A stretch of DNA of 64,000 nt from Plumapathes pennacea (taxonomy: Eukaryota > Cnidaria > Anthozoa > Antipatharia > Myriopathidae): positions 12,644,068 to 12,708,067 of the forward strand of contig OZ038472.1 in NCBI GenBank assembly GCA_964036295.1, in the 5' to 3' direction. Every line of letters begins with the position of its first letter. The stretch's first letter is position 1. Below the pieces are notes generated by a model. That model worked only from the letters and a program-made list of their open reading frames with translations, made no database searches and was not told where the DNA came from. The position numbers and the translations under genes are program-made. Shown one piece after another: positions 1-12,239 of this stretch.

Positions 1-96
1 CTATCCGACCCCTCCCCCACCGCCTTCTTTCCTAAGTGCGTTACAAATGTTTTTCTACTTTAGTTTAATTAACGTTCGTGCTTTCTTTAATTGCAG

Positions 97-3000
97 GTCT
101 TCCGAGAGCATTTGTCTGGTTGATAAGGCTAAACTTAAGTCCACTGAGGTACACGTTGCATCGATCAAACGCCAGGGTCCAGTTGTTCAAAGCCCGGCGA
201 TTAAGCTAATCCTGGATTAGCCAAATTCTTTCGCTCGATTTTGTGGCCAGCAAACTGCATAGTTTCGATAAAAACCAAGTAAAAAGCTTGTTCTAGAGTA
301 AAACATGTACCGAGAAAGTCGTTTAGTGAACAAAAGCTCCTCATTTTCTGGCTTAAAAATAACAGCAAAGTTTTGACCTAATCCAAGATTAGCTTAATCG
401 TTACTTAAACAACGTGGGTCCAGGCTATCAAGTACTTTAGCGTCGTGACAGTTTTATGCCAGCAAAGTACATCATCGTGAAAACGACAACAAAACAGCTA
501 CTGATAGCCATAGAAGCCAATATGACAATCGAGCCCATAAACAAACAAACAAACAAACATGCATTGATATTTATATTGAGGCCTAATTTAACAGCTACAT
601 TACTGACGACAGATTTAATATTTATCGTATATTAATTGTATGTATAATTTTACTACAGATTTTTCCCGATGCTTTTGCAAAACGTGAAATTTTCTCGCTG
701 AAGGTACACTGCGCATTACATGCTCAAGGCTGCACGTGGTTTGGAGAAATGAGAGACATGGAGGTAAGAACATATTTTCTTTCTTATATTCTCTCGAAAC
801 ATCATAAGCAGAAACTACACGCACGTTATCGTTACTGCAATTATGAGGATTCTAATGTTCAACAATAATATTGTGGCATTTCCCACAAATGAAAACAGTC
901 AGTGTATGGCAATACTTTATGAGTGTATGAAGCCTGAGTGCTCATATTTAACCTTACCTTTCTAGGGCCATCAGACGTCTTGTCTTTTCGTGAAAACTCC
1001 CTGTAAAAATGATGGATGCCAGACTGTCGTACCAAGGAATTCTTTAGATCATCACATGAAGGAAGAATGCAGTTTTAGGAAAACAAAATGCCAACTTTGT
1101 GGCGAGTCCATCACTTTCTCCAAAATGAAGGTAAGTTTACTGCAGTTGTATAAACATATGTCATAGAACAATGCAATGTATTGCCCAAACTAAAGCCGGG
1201 TTCCATTTCGAGAGCACAGTTTATAGCAGTCGTTATAGTTCGCAGCGGTTTCTGGTTAAGACGACACGGGAGGAAGGCGCCTTGTGGGTCAACGCATTTT
1301 TGTACACTTTGGAAGCGATGCAATAAGTAGCCTATTAATGTCAAAACTGGTGTGAATATTATCGATTAAGGATTGAAGCGTTCATTCCCTTTAAGTACAG
1401 GGAAGTGATTTTATTTGAACACAAAATCTGTCAACAAGTACAGTGCCTTTTAGGACCTTGTACACTGATTGAAGTATAATTGTAGACTTTGAAATCGCCA
1501 AAACATAAAGTTTATTCAATTGGCCTACACGCCCTACTTTCATGTCCTTTCTAGCAGAAACTATTGGCAGCTGTAATAACTATTGTTGCTGCTGTAAAAG
1601 TATAATTAACTGCTGCTATCAGTAATGGTCAATCTATATTTTGTCATATGATGGAATAATGTCGATTGTGTTAATAAGTGATGATATTTTAACTTGATAT
1701 ATTTTGTCGAGACAACAAATGAACGGTTATTCACTGTTTTTTATTTTGTTACAATAGGAACATCAACTGGGTGTGTGCCCATCTTATCCAGTCCAGTGCC
1801 CAAAATGCAAGGACCAAGTTTCACGATGTGAGGTGAGGGAGATTTAAAGAGCTTTTTGAGGTTACACCTTAAGTTATTTGTAGCAATACAAACCACTTGA
1901 TCCCCATTAAAATTCGGCATAAGGATAAAATCAAATGATTAGTTGATGACCCATGAACAACAAACCTTTCTATTACTCTATGATATAAATTGATTATTAT
2001 ATCTTTTTTTTTCCCTTTTCAGATGCCACAACACTTAGATCCAGGACACGGTGACTGCACAGCAGTTGAAGGACCGTGTCCATTCCATACTCTTGGATGT
2101 AAAAAAGGGAACAAGGTGAGCAGATAAATATCACACTTCACGTCACCACAGTATAACTACCTCTGCTATTAAATCCTTCTACTACGCCAGTACCTCTGCT
2201 ACTATATTTACTACTGCTCCTACTAGAAATAACTAGAGTGATTTCAATAAACCCGTGAAACAGTTTTTATCAGTGAGGGTGTACTAGTATCTAGTAGAGA
2301 GTATTTGTCTATATCTTTGATTCGAAACAAAATGTCGCGATATTGGGAAATTGAATATCCGAAGTGGCCGCGATCCGACAGCTAGCAAGTGCTAATGTCC
2401 GCATCGATGCAAATATATTGAAAGCATATCTACGGAACGTCACTAAAAGCATGCGAGTCGACGTCAACTCAAGGCAATTTCTTGTCCTTTCACCGACCAA
2501 ATGCCAGTAGTGCATGCACGCTCATTAGTTTTGCAAATTACGCGGAAAATGACAATTCTAGGCTCCTCTCGCACAGCTCAACACGCCAATCAAGTGCCCA
2601 CATTGTTTCCTAACATTAGATGGGCAAGAGTCTAGTTTACTGTGAGTTTTGTGTAGGGGTTTTTGAGAAGAATTTCCGGTGGCAAATAAACATAGTCCAT
2701 TGCCGTGTAGTCTGACATCTACTTGGAGTGTGTACGTGTCTCTAATAGTCTCTAATAGTGTAGTATCTGTTTCACGGGTTTATTGAAATCACTCTAGTAA
2801 TATTACTACTGCTGCTATTATATTGCATACTACTGAAGCTACTGTGTTATGCCTGTGACAAGCGTCTATACAGTCCACACTGTTACTGTGCTTTCTCTGG
2901 TTTAATTTTCGTTTGTACTTTATTTCCAGCCGATGCAAAAGAAGGAAAAACAGCTGCATTTACAGCAAGAAGTTGTGGAACACTTAAATTTCCTTCTGAC

Positions 3001-3991
3001 CTTCATGAAACATCAGTCTGACTCCATTGCCCTGTCTCTTGAAAATCCTAAACCAATTGACGGGACCATTGAAGTAATAAATAAACAGATTGAAGATATA
3101 CAGAGAAACCTAAAGGACGCCAGTGGAAAGTATTCCGAGATGGTTCCGAAGCTAAAGGCGCAAGACCAGAGAATTAAGAGGCTCGAAGAATGCTTAACAT
3201 CTGACTGTCTCTTTGAAGACGACCTAGTTACTGACAGCGAAGTTCAAAAATCAGCCGTTGCTCAAATGAAACCCAAGGCCCATAAGGATCTACTATTAAG
3301 GATCACGAACAACGAGACGAAGGTGGCCAACCACGAAATGTTGCTTGTTGAAAGGAATGGGTTGGTAGAACAGCAGAAACTCCGCATCTCAAACCTGGAA
3401 CGGCAGCTGCAGTCGGCCCAAGAGACCATCAGGAGACTTGAACGTCGGGTAGAGTCACATGACCATATAATGACCATGAGGAACGTTGCAGTGGCGGATC
3501 TAGAGGAATGTGTCCGACAGAATAATATGTCCAGCTTCGACGGAACACTATTGTGGCGAATAGACGACTTCGCCAAAAAGAAGAACGACGCCATAACAGG
3601 AAAGCAAGCTTCATTTTACAGCCCTTGTTTCTACACCAGTCGCCATGGCTACAAGATGTGCGCGCGCATCTATTTGAACGGAGACGGCATGGGTAAAGGG
3701 ACTCACGTCTCTGTGTTTTTCGTCGTCATGCGCGGGCAGTGTGATGCGCTACTCCGCTGGCCATTCAGACAAAAGGTAACCATGATGCTTTTGGATCAGG
3801 ATAAAGTAGAGCACGTGATCGATGCGTTCAGACCCGACTCAGGCAGCCCGTCTTTCCAGAGACCGCGGAGGGAGATGAACGTGGCCAGCGGTTGCCCGCT
3901 GTTCTGTTCTCTAAGTGAGCTCAATAAGCATGCATACGTGAGAGACGACACCATGTTCATCAAGATCCTTGTTGATACCTCGGATATCTGA
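97..3991 (+). CDS. TRAF-A: TRAF-family signalling adaptor, 5' partial
   Basis: Exons join(97..148, 659..763, 966..1130, 1758..1832, 2023..2115, 2930..3991), all with AG/GT borders and one open frame. The first RING exon lies left of the window. The 97..148 exon carries the end of the RING (C-x2-D, seen as CLVD). The next four exons hold TRAF-type C/C/H/C zinc fingers. The last exon has a long coiled coil, then a MATH/TRAF-C domain from about 3536 with hallmarks such as LLWRIDDF, RIYLNGDG, ALLRWPF, MLLDQD, HVIDAF and ASGCPLF, ending at TGA 3989-3991. These are diagnostic of the TRAF1/2/3/5-like class. By family, the protein is a cytoplasmic trimeric adaptor that binds receptor tails through MATH and may ubiquitinate targets through the RING. 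Compared with TRAF-B and TRAF-C, an extra intron (1833-2022) splits the ZnF4/5 exon. Which vertebrate TRAF is closest cannot be settled by eye. Confidence 0.93.
172..424. repeat. TIR repeat in TRAF-A intron (GGGTCCAG ends)
   Basis: The element begins CCAGGGTCCAG, followed by GATTAAGCTAATCC, and ends with GATTAGCTTAATCG followed by GGGTCCAGG, so its termini are inverted. The same terminal words, in the form GGGCCCGG with TTAGGCTAATCC, recur at 43525-43772 and 62797-62978. No coding capacity is seen. It looks like a short non-autonomous DNA transposon or old MITE. Confidence 0.6.
2233..2797. mobile_element. MITE-like element with 31-bp perfect TIRs
   Basis: The sequence CTAGAGTGATTTCAATAAAC at 2233 and its continuation to about 2263 are repeated as an exact reverse complement at about 2767-2797. 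The element is 565 bp and lies in the last intron of TRAF-A. The CTAG at both tips fits a TA target duplication around GAGTGATTTC ends. A 68-codon minus-strand ORF inside has no recognisable similarity. This is a non-autonomous DNA transposon; the superfamily is not certain. Confidence 0.75.
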
Positions 3992-6466
3992 GATGGCACA
4001 GGCAAGGAATACAGTGGGATCTAAGATATCTATACCAATGACTCTCGGTAAACTGATATCTCAGAGACTAGCCAGGAGGCCCAGGAAAGACCGAGTACAA
4101 GTAGCTTTAATGGTGCTCACATGGTTGTTCACTTCGAGGCGCCAGAAGTGATTCAACTCGAAACAATCGAAGGAAATGAGAATGGATTTAAAGTCACTCC
4201 GATGGAAGATTAGAAAGACTGATTGAGGAGTGAAGAGAAAAGAAAGAATCCTTTTGTAAACTGGACTTCCTCTGCAATATATAGGAAGCGTAACATGGCA
4301 GCCCATGGCGTCAGCACACATTGCATGATAGGAGGAGTGATCAGCAATGCTATACAGCAGCACCCAATGAAATAACACCTGAAAACTATCTGCAAATGAC
4401 TGCTACCACTGATGACAGTTCTGATGTATTCCCCTTTTAATAGAAATTTACTACATAGTTTACAAATTATTTTTCACAAGAAGATGTTGTTTATATGTAC
4501 AATACTTTATTACACGACTTCACATTTTCGAGTGCAAATACGGGCCAAAACGAGTGCAAAGATGGGAGCGTATTGCACTCGTCAGGAACCAGATCAACTG
4601 GTTTATTAGCTTACGTGATCAGTTTTCGCAAGCAAAGTTTACGAACGCGTCATTTTTTTTGTTCCATTTTGCGCGCGGCCGAGCTTGCAGAGTTCTCCTG
4701 CTACTAGATATTACTCGATAGATAGGCTTTGTACAAATTTTGCCACGTTTTTGTAAATAGTCCGTGTTGAGTGCTTGGATGACGTTTCAGAAAAACTGCC
4801 TCAAGAGAATTGTATATTTCGAGACTTTACTCAATTTTATCGTTAGCATTTCAGAGGCGAATGTTATATGACTTAACTGTGACAGGTCAAATGGAACCGT
4901 TGTAAAGTGTGCCCGAATATACATTATCATAACTCGTTATTGTTTAGCAGGGTTCTTTGGAAATAAATGGATATAGCGGTAAAAATATAGGAAGTGACTC
5001 AACCCCCTGTGTTTAACCCTTTCACTCCTGAGTGATTACGTTCAATTTTCTCCTTCAGATTTTCAGGAGAGATATATATGATACAGTATGGAGAATTTGC
5101 TACTTGATAGTTTGCTCAGATGAAAGCTGATTGGCCTATCAATTCTCACTACATCGCACATACTTTTTCTTCTGGAATGGTTGGGAGAATTTGTATTGTG
5201 AGCTCAGCGGGCTCATTTTCTTTGCCTTCATTTTAAGGCAAGAAGTTTCGACATGAAAAGCACAGCATGTAAACGGTTATAATTAGTGATTCGACCTCTT
5301 TAAACCGTAGGCGCGATGTTTTCCGCTTTTAGTAGAAATCGTTTGATAATGATGTGTCATCAAGTAAATGCACAGAGAAAAGAAAAGCAAAAAAGGGGAG
5401 ATTTATTATGATCGATTTTTGCCTTTATGCGCAAATCCAGACAACACGGATAAGATAGACAGTCAAGTATTGTATAGTAAAACGCTTGAAAACGAAATGG
5501 TATTTTCATTGTCACTTCTAAACCATTACTGAAGTCGTATGTTTCAGTAAAACAAGAACGCCTTTTTTTTTTTCGCTTTTCTCTAACATCAGCCTAATAC
5601 GTCGTGTTAGCAAAAATTTTGCTGACGTATTTCATTTTGAGCATTGGCTTTAAAACTGCATACTGGACGTGACAAATCTTAATTGCACCCAAGGTAAAAA
5701 TAGAGTTGGCGATCTAAGATTAGAAACCCACACAGCATTTTGCATTGTAATAATAACTAATCGATCTAAAATTAGACCGAAGGCACTAAACATAGATAGT
5801 GCGGGGGAGGGACACGACAGCTTTGCCATTGCGTTGGCGGAAAACCAAATGAAAAGCTGAATAATTATGTGGTTAGCTTTAAAGTTCGCTGATCCGAGAA
5901 ATTGTCTCTGTTTAACAGGGTTTATTTGATAGTGTATAGTTGTATAAATTGCCAAGACGTTTTTCCTATTTTTACTAATTGAAATATGGATAGCGTAAGT
6001 TTATATGGGGAGTTCGATTATTTTTAATTAAAAACTTCTTGTAAGTCATTATGCGTGGTCTTACTAAGATGACAGATACCAAGCACTTGAAAAATCATAC
6101 ATTAAACTGATTTAATTTTGCATTCGAATATCGCAAAGAAAACTTAAGCCGAACACAAAGACTAAAGCGCTGAATATGTAACTTAACTCTACTCTCCTTG
6201 TTTGTATTAAGATCACGATCTGATACAATTAGCTATAGGGCCAAGGGTAAATATCTAACAGAGCTGCAGTGTAAACACCTGTCCAGTGTTACTATTTAGG
6301 GATAATACCACCAACTCGGGCTACTATTGGTAGATGTGGGTTTTTGTTTATATTATTATAAGCTATATTTGTAAGATTTTAGTATTTTTATCCTCTGTTC
6401 GCTGAAAGTCAGACGCCGTTAGTCGTAGCATCTTTCAGACCGCATCGTTATATTGTCCGCTACGCA
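3992..6466. other. TRAF-A 3' flank, no gene recognised
   Basis: The sequence after the TRAF-A stop is AT-rich and has no convincing ORF. AATAAA at 4962-4967 is a plausible TRAF-A polyadenylation signal, giving a 3' UTR of about 1 kb. From about 5015 a segment beginning AACCCTTTCACTCC resembles an anthozoan interspersed repeat, but I found no second copy in the window. The stretch from about 6336 matches the leader in front of the second small membrane-protein gene near 19790-19930. Confidence 0.5.
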
Positions 6467-7522
6467 ATGACTTTCTGGTTAAAGTGCGAACTCTACTTTA
6501 CTTATACATGGATGTTATTTGTCGGTGCTGTCCTGGTGATAGCGGCTTCTGTGGTTTATCGTCCCGCGTTTTTGCGTAAATGCTTACGGTGTGGTTTACG
6601 AGCAGACGACACACCGAGTAATTGGAGGAGCGACCGCCGACTCAGTGATCACGGGCTCCCTGTTACACAAGAGACTGAACAAGCAGATGGGAATGCAAAA
6701 AGTGACAAGACTCAGGAAGGTAAAGTAGCGACCAGATTCCTCGAAGTTATAAAAAGGTTTATTTTTATCTTTTTCTTTTCCTTTCCATCCCCGCGATCTT
6801 CTGGACCCGTTCACAAGATTGATCAAAGCTGAACCCGAGCGAGTTCTAGAATAATCGACGTTTTCCTAGATCGGTGATTCGGATGTAAATTCCATTTTAC
6901 TGATCCAAGTGTGAATGGGCCACTTAGTGCACTTTTTAATTTATTGATTCCGAACAAGTTTCGCACCACAGTCGGCTTCTTTTTTTTTTTTTTTTTTTTG
7001 TTTTGTTTTGTTTTTGTTTTTTTTTTTTTTGAAACTTTGCACCTGCTTTGGACGTGAATTATTAAATGACTGGATGAATAAATGAATTCTTTATTTGAGC
7101 ACGATAAACAACAGAGATGGGTGGCGTCGTGTCCGTGCTGTTTTCGGAACTCGATATCATTGATGGTAAAATCCGATGAAAAGATGAAGTAAGTTTTACT
7201 GATATATGAAGGAAAACTTTTTCTTGCTCCTCCAATACGGCACTAGCCAAATGTTCCAGTGCTATTGAATTTCCAGAGTGGTAAAAAAAAAATTATTTAA
7301 ATTCTATGTTTAACTTGTAAACACCCTAGGTACTCTCAGCTAGTTTTGTATACAACGAACAGAAAGTAACAACTCGCTTTCTTGTTACGTGAGAGCATTC
7401 AGGAAACGCAGCGGTCCTCGCGATCCCGCGCCACCAGGACATCACCGGTTACGTATTTTTGTAATTTCCTCTGGTTTTCTTTGATTTCAGGAAGCCTGGC
7501 AGTCGAGTTAGGAGACCCCTAA
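6467..7522 (+). CDS. Small single-pass membrane protein, TRAF-associated copy 1
   Basis: Two exons, join(6467..6719, 7491..7522), predict 94 aa. The ATG at 6467 is the first in frame. The protein starts MTFWLKCELYFTYTW and runs into one hydrophobic helix (about residues 15-30), then a basic, Cys-containing stretch and a polar acidic tail. The splice is supported by a second copy at 19934-20521: both have GAAG at the donor before GTAAAG, a TTTCAG acceptor, and a short last exon reading SLAVELGDP or NLAVELRDP before a stop in the same frame. An N-terminal helix without a cleavage motif suggests a signal anchor. I recognise no family. It could be a separate gene or a downstream ORF in a long TRAF transcript. 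Confidence 0.5.
6981..7030. repeat. Poly-T / T-G homopolymer tract
   Basis: The tract has long T runs interrupted by single G residues, inside the intron of the small membrane-protein gene. It is a simple sequence with no coding role. Confidence 0.9.
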
Positions 7523-7968
7523 TGATAATGCCGCGACTTGATGAAACAGAAACAATTTCGTGCAGAGAAGAATAGTTACTACCTCGAAGACTAAACATAT
7601 AGAACAATGTGATATGTAGAATTTTCCCTGAGCAATAGCTTACTTAAAATATAGAAGAATGTGAAAAAGTACGATGCTTATGCACAGCGGATTAATCCTT
7701 TCTTTGCTAATTTCCAGGCCAGACTCAATTACGAAACATATTCCAAAATCATGAACATTGCTACTTTACAACTTCAGAGTGGGTTCATGCACTTTTACGT
7801 TTTATTTGACAGTTTAAAGGTTGGGGAATTTTTATATCCGGTGATTTGGCGGCAGACGACTGAAGTCAGTACTTGGGTTATTAAATATATAGTAGCCGGA
7901 ACTGTATTGCCACCGTGGGGTCTGTATAGAAACAACCAGTGACAGTTTACTTAGCTGCATCAACAACT

Positions 7969-8337
7969 TTAACCAATATATTTAATATGATATCTTCGGG
8001 GGACTCCCCTTAAAATAGCGTTCGAAGCACGTAGTACTGGTTTGATATCGAAGAACTTAAGTCTGCAATAAAATAGAAAGACGTCCTTTGGCAGTGACTT
8101 GCAACCCATTTTTCGTCGGCGATACAGTTCCGCTTGCACTTGAAAAGCTGTAAATGCCAACAGAACATTTTTTTTTTCCGGCCGTCTCTTGTGCATTTCA
8201 GACCAAATCCCGAATACAAGATTCATACTCAAATCACACAAGAATGAAACTTTTGCTCTACAAAAATAAAACTGTGCCGTACGTACTGCCAGAAGCATTA
8301 TTAAACCAGAGTAAAATGCACTGACAAAACTAGCCAT
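7969..8337 (-). CDS. Doubtful hypothetical ORF, 122 aa
   Basis: Read on the minus strand, it starts at an ATG in a fair context (AAGATGG). It has a hydrophobic N-terminus followed by Cys-rich and basic stretches (for example KRRPEKK). No domain is recognised, no flanking exon is seen, and there is no second copy in the window. It may simply be a chance open stretch, so treat it as a weak prediction. Confidence 0.15.
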   Translation of the reverse strand: MASFVSAFYSGLIMLLAVRTAQFYFCRAKVSFLCDLSMNLVFGIWSEMHKRRPEKKNVLLAFTAFQVQAELYRRRKMGCKSLPKDVFLFYCRLKFFDIKPVLRASNAILRGVPRRYHIKYIG

Positions 8338-9343
8338 CTTGGCTTAGCTAATTACAGTTACCTACTTAACGAGAAAGCGAAAAATTCAGGGGACCCTGCC
8401 TCAGGTATGTAAATATCAAACTTTCGATCTGATTATTATGCTAATATGCGATTGCACTTTCTTAGCCAGTGCCTGCATAATTCATAGTGTACAACAGCCA
8501 CATGGTAGTGAAATAGACGCAAGCGGTTTTGCCTTGGAATTACAGGTTAGAACTGTCTTCTTTGCTTCTCGGAGGCATTACTAAATGACGTATGATTCTT
8601 GGTGTGCTCTCAAATTGCAAAATCAGTCGAGCAATTAATCCACAGACGAAAGTGACAGAAAATATGCAATGCTTAGCAAACAGAATACTAGTGCTACAAA
8701 TTTCGAGTCGAACAAAGTGCAAAGCGCGACGCATTCCACACGGCATACTCTGTCGGCGATTCCGCATGTACAACGCAGTGTCCGCCCAAGTATAATGGCG
8801 GCAAAGCAGCCAGAGTATAGGCCCTGCACAATATGCAGACTTGGACAGCTAGCACAGGGAAATTATTTAATTTGTCTAAAGTAAACAGCAAAGCTAACAG
8901 CACAGCGCTACGCAGTAAAGTGCAGATTAGCAGAGAATGATGCCCATGATTCATCTAGTGTCGTAGTTTAATAATATCGAACCTCGCTTAATAGGTCGAA
9001 AATGTGTTAGGACGATTGGTAAGGATACTTCATTTCGGACTCCGTTCAATTCGTAGCTCGTGAATACAGCCGTATCACGTTGAGCTCCAATAGAAGAAAC
9101 AGATTGCTTAGGTCGGAATATTGAGTATTTATCCTGCTGACAGCGAGCATTCCATCTGCTTCCCTCCCCCCTTGGCCTTTGACTCTGTCTCGCCCCATTT
9201 CCGCGCGCCATACCTGGGCTCACGACGAGGCTCCTAATGGCTATGTGGAGGGGAAAAGAGGGACTGATCGCAGTCTATAGACAACGGTTTTATGACCCTG
9301 AAGTCAAAGTGCGAGTATCTTTTTATTTTATATTCTGGAGTTA

Positions 9344-9544
9344 TGTGCTCGGGACTGAAAACCCTTACCCTATTTCAGACCAATTTCGACCCTATTTCAG
9401 ACCAAAATGTGCAATTGTTTACCCTATTTCAGACAAAATATCAAAATTTTCGACCCTATCTCCGACCAAAGGTTAGAATCGATACCCTATTTCGACTAAA
9501 ATACTGAAAATGAAAACCCTTTCGGGGGGGGGGGGGGGGGGGGG
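9344..9544 (+). repeat. CCCTATTTCAGACCA tandem repeat with 21-bp poly-G end
   Basis: About five degenerate units of roughly 30 bp share CCCTATTTCAGACCA. They are followed by AAAACCC and an uninterrupted run of 21 G (9524-9544). A related copy in reverse orientation, ending in a 16-bp C run, lies at 55428-55670. This is a dispersed repeat, not a gene. Confidence 0.8.
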
Positions 9545-11429
9545 AGGGGTCCACACCTATAACGTTCATGCAGCACCACTCTGCACAAAAATGGCACACG
9601 AATGACAGTGAACAAAAATTTTACCTGGCTCTAACATCCAACAAAAAGAATATTAGAAGCTGATTTGAAAATAGTGGTTGTGGTAATCAGCTTTCCTGGG
9701 GCGACATCACGTGATAGTCGAAAGTGAAAGTGCTTAGCAGTGAATTCCGCTTTAACTTCGAGGAGGGTCTTCAAGCGCAAAGGTAAGAGAAATGACTAGC
9801 TTCTGCTGGATATTTTTGAGTGCCGATAAACAGCCTGAATACGGACTTCTAAAATTATCAGAAACTACAATCAGTGAATACGGACGACACAAGAGGAAAC
9901 TTTGCACGGCGCGAGAAGTCAGATCTAAAGCGGAAGTATATCTGTAGTGGGTTTTTCAAAGCTTCGATTCAAAAGCAGCAAATATAGTTTGTACGTAATA
10001 CTGATCCAACTCACATTTGGTCAGTGGTATTCCCATTTAATCATGGCCATTTTAGTGCCTCAATTTTAACTACGCGGCGTCGAAGTGATATCATGGCAGA
10101 CGCGAATTGCGGAAGCTCCGCTGTAATTTGTGCAACTGCACTTGTACTGAACACTTGCGAACCAGTTGTTCACACTAGGAAGTTAGATCCAAGCTAAATG
10201 CATAGATTGGTGTTAATAATTTTTCGACAGCGAACGCGCACAGTACGATATTATTGCGATCGTGTGAACCGACCCTACCGGACACTCATAATAGTAAGCA
10301 CTTAATTTACAAAAAAACGTTTGCTGTATCAGTGTAAAAGGCACCTTTGTCCATTCCGGGGAGATCCACCATCACAAATAGCTTCCCTGCTTGTATTATA
10401 AGTGTGTTAATTCCGTACGGGGACTGCCAGATTCAACTAAATCAGTTACCGCGTTTATTAGATGCGATGGTCGTCCAGTATTGGCGGCCGTCAACACGTC
10501 AAAGTCATTGAACGAGCGGAGCTACAATAGGTCCAAGCATGTGCAATAACGCAACTCAGCAACTGGTATAGAAAGGTTCCAGTGGGGCGGGGTGGGGAGT
10601 GGTAATATTTTAGCTGTACATCATCCCGCGCCCTGCGAGGATACGTTTTACCGGCCCACGACCAACGCGCATCGCGAGGTATTCTGGGAGTCAATGCATA
10701 AACACGATTTGACTCACAGCCAACACTTTCTCGCGTGAAAGGTTAAAACTGATTAACCTCCTCACTGCGTCGATAAAAATTATTGAGTGCCCGAACCTTG
10801 AAGACGTGAAGGCAGCTGACGACGCAATGACTCGGTATACTACCCGCAGAGTTTTAATATATATTAACGACAACTGTCACTAACGTTTCGTTTACCCTCC
10901 TGATATTTTGGTTAAATTTATGGAACATTGTACTCAGCAAAACTCGCAAGTCCTAACCTATCTGTTTGAATCCAACCCTTGCATGCAACTTACGAAAGTA
11001 CACTCATATAATTATGTTGTTTGTTATATATTGTTTAGTACGGTGATATAATTTATCTCGGTTTCAGCGTTTTTCATTTTCTTTTGAAAGACTCTAGTTT
11101 CCTTTTTACAATTTATATGCCAACTCGTTCTCGATTGCCTCAGCCACAGGCTAAAACTTCACTTACTCTGAATAGGCCGGTACTTAGCTGATTCGGAAAT
11201 TTTCTTGTTCTCCAAATTCAATCAGAAATATTAAAGTACATAAACAACATTACTAATGTTGTTTGCGTTTTAGCAGTTCGTTCCCATCACCATGCCATCA
11301 GCCTATTACTAGCTACTTTGTGGGAAAATTTTATTGACAGACTAATGAACTCAACCATTTGGGCTTGGGTACGTCTGTGTGAATATCGGTTTTAAGTAAC
11401 TTACAAATGGACAGGGAAATATTTTTATT

Positions 11430-11573
11430 ATATAGACACGAGTGTTTTACTGGAAAATATACCGTGCGTAAAATCCATACGAAACTACATCCGGGACCCG
11501 AGTGGCGTATTTTCCATATTGTCGAAAATAAAATTCATATCTTCGCGCCGCCGTGTAATATCCTCTATATATG
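11430..11573 (-). repeat. Dispersed 'GAGGATATTACACGG' element, copy 1
   Basis: On the minus strand it reads GAGGATATTACACGG, then GCGAAGATATGAATTTTA, and ends with the word ACTCGTGTCTATATAATA. The same blocks recur at 53992-54178 and 57125-57375, and the first block alone at 56672-56725. This looks like a MITE-type family. Small ORFs in both directions are by-products. Confidence 0.7.
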
Positions 11574-12239
11574 TGGATCGGACGTTAAAGGGGAAGGGGA
11601 TCGGTCGGAACTGGCAAATATGTCGACGACCCTTCCGAGGCATATTCTTGCCCGTTGAAGCATGGTCCGAATTAAGGTTATATTTTAGCACAATCAGTAA
11701 CATTTCTGGCAGCTCGTCAAAGGCAACATATCACTGAAAAGTTATCGGCTTGTTCGGCAATAATTTTGTAAATTTCATTACAACGATTTTAGTCCGAAAT
11801 TTAACTGTTGGCATAGTTATAGTCGTATCTGCAATTTACGAAATACAGGTGGATGCCTGTATAGACATATACTTTGAAATATACATCAATATTATTTAAG
11901 CCGTCACTAGTTTGGCGAACTGAAATAGGGCTCATTTTATGCCGTCAATATTAATAGTATATTTTAGCTTGTGGCCGTTCAACAGTAATAAAATACGATC
12001 ATGACCAGTATATATCAGAGCAACCCGTGGTTAAAAATGGCAATTCCCTGGACCAGGGTACGGTAATACAACAGTGTAATAATAATATTAAAAAAGAAGA
12101 AATAAGAGTAAGACGATGATTGATGTGTGCGGATATCCGGCCTGCTGTTTGGGGACTTTCCCGCGGATTGGGACTTTCCCGCTTCATACTTTATTCATAA
12201 GTTCAATAGCTGTTAGTTAAAAAGGAAACAGACTGCTGA

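Larger units (their letters stand above)
7523..12239. other. Gene-poor intergenic region between TRAF-A and TRAF-B
   Basis: I see no multi-exon gene here. Contents are one doubtful minus-strand ORF (7969-8337), a tandem 'CCCTATTTCAGACCA' repeat ending in poly-G (9344-9544), and one copy of a dispersed element (11430-11573). Short ORFs in several frames around 8540-9240 overlap on both strands and show no family motif. Confidence 0.5.
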
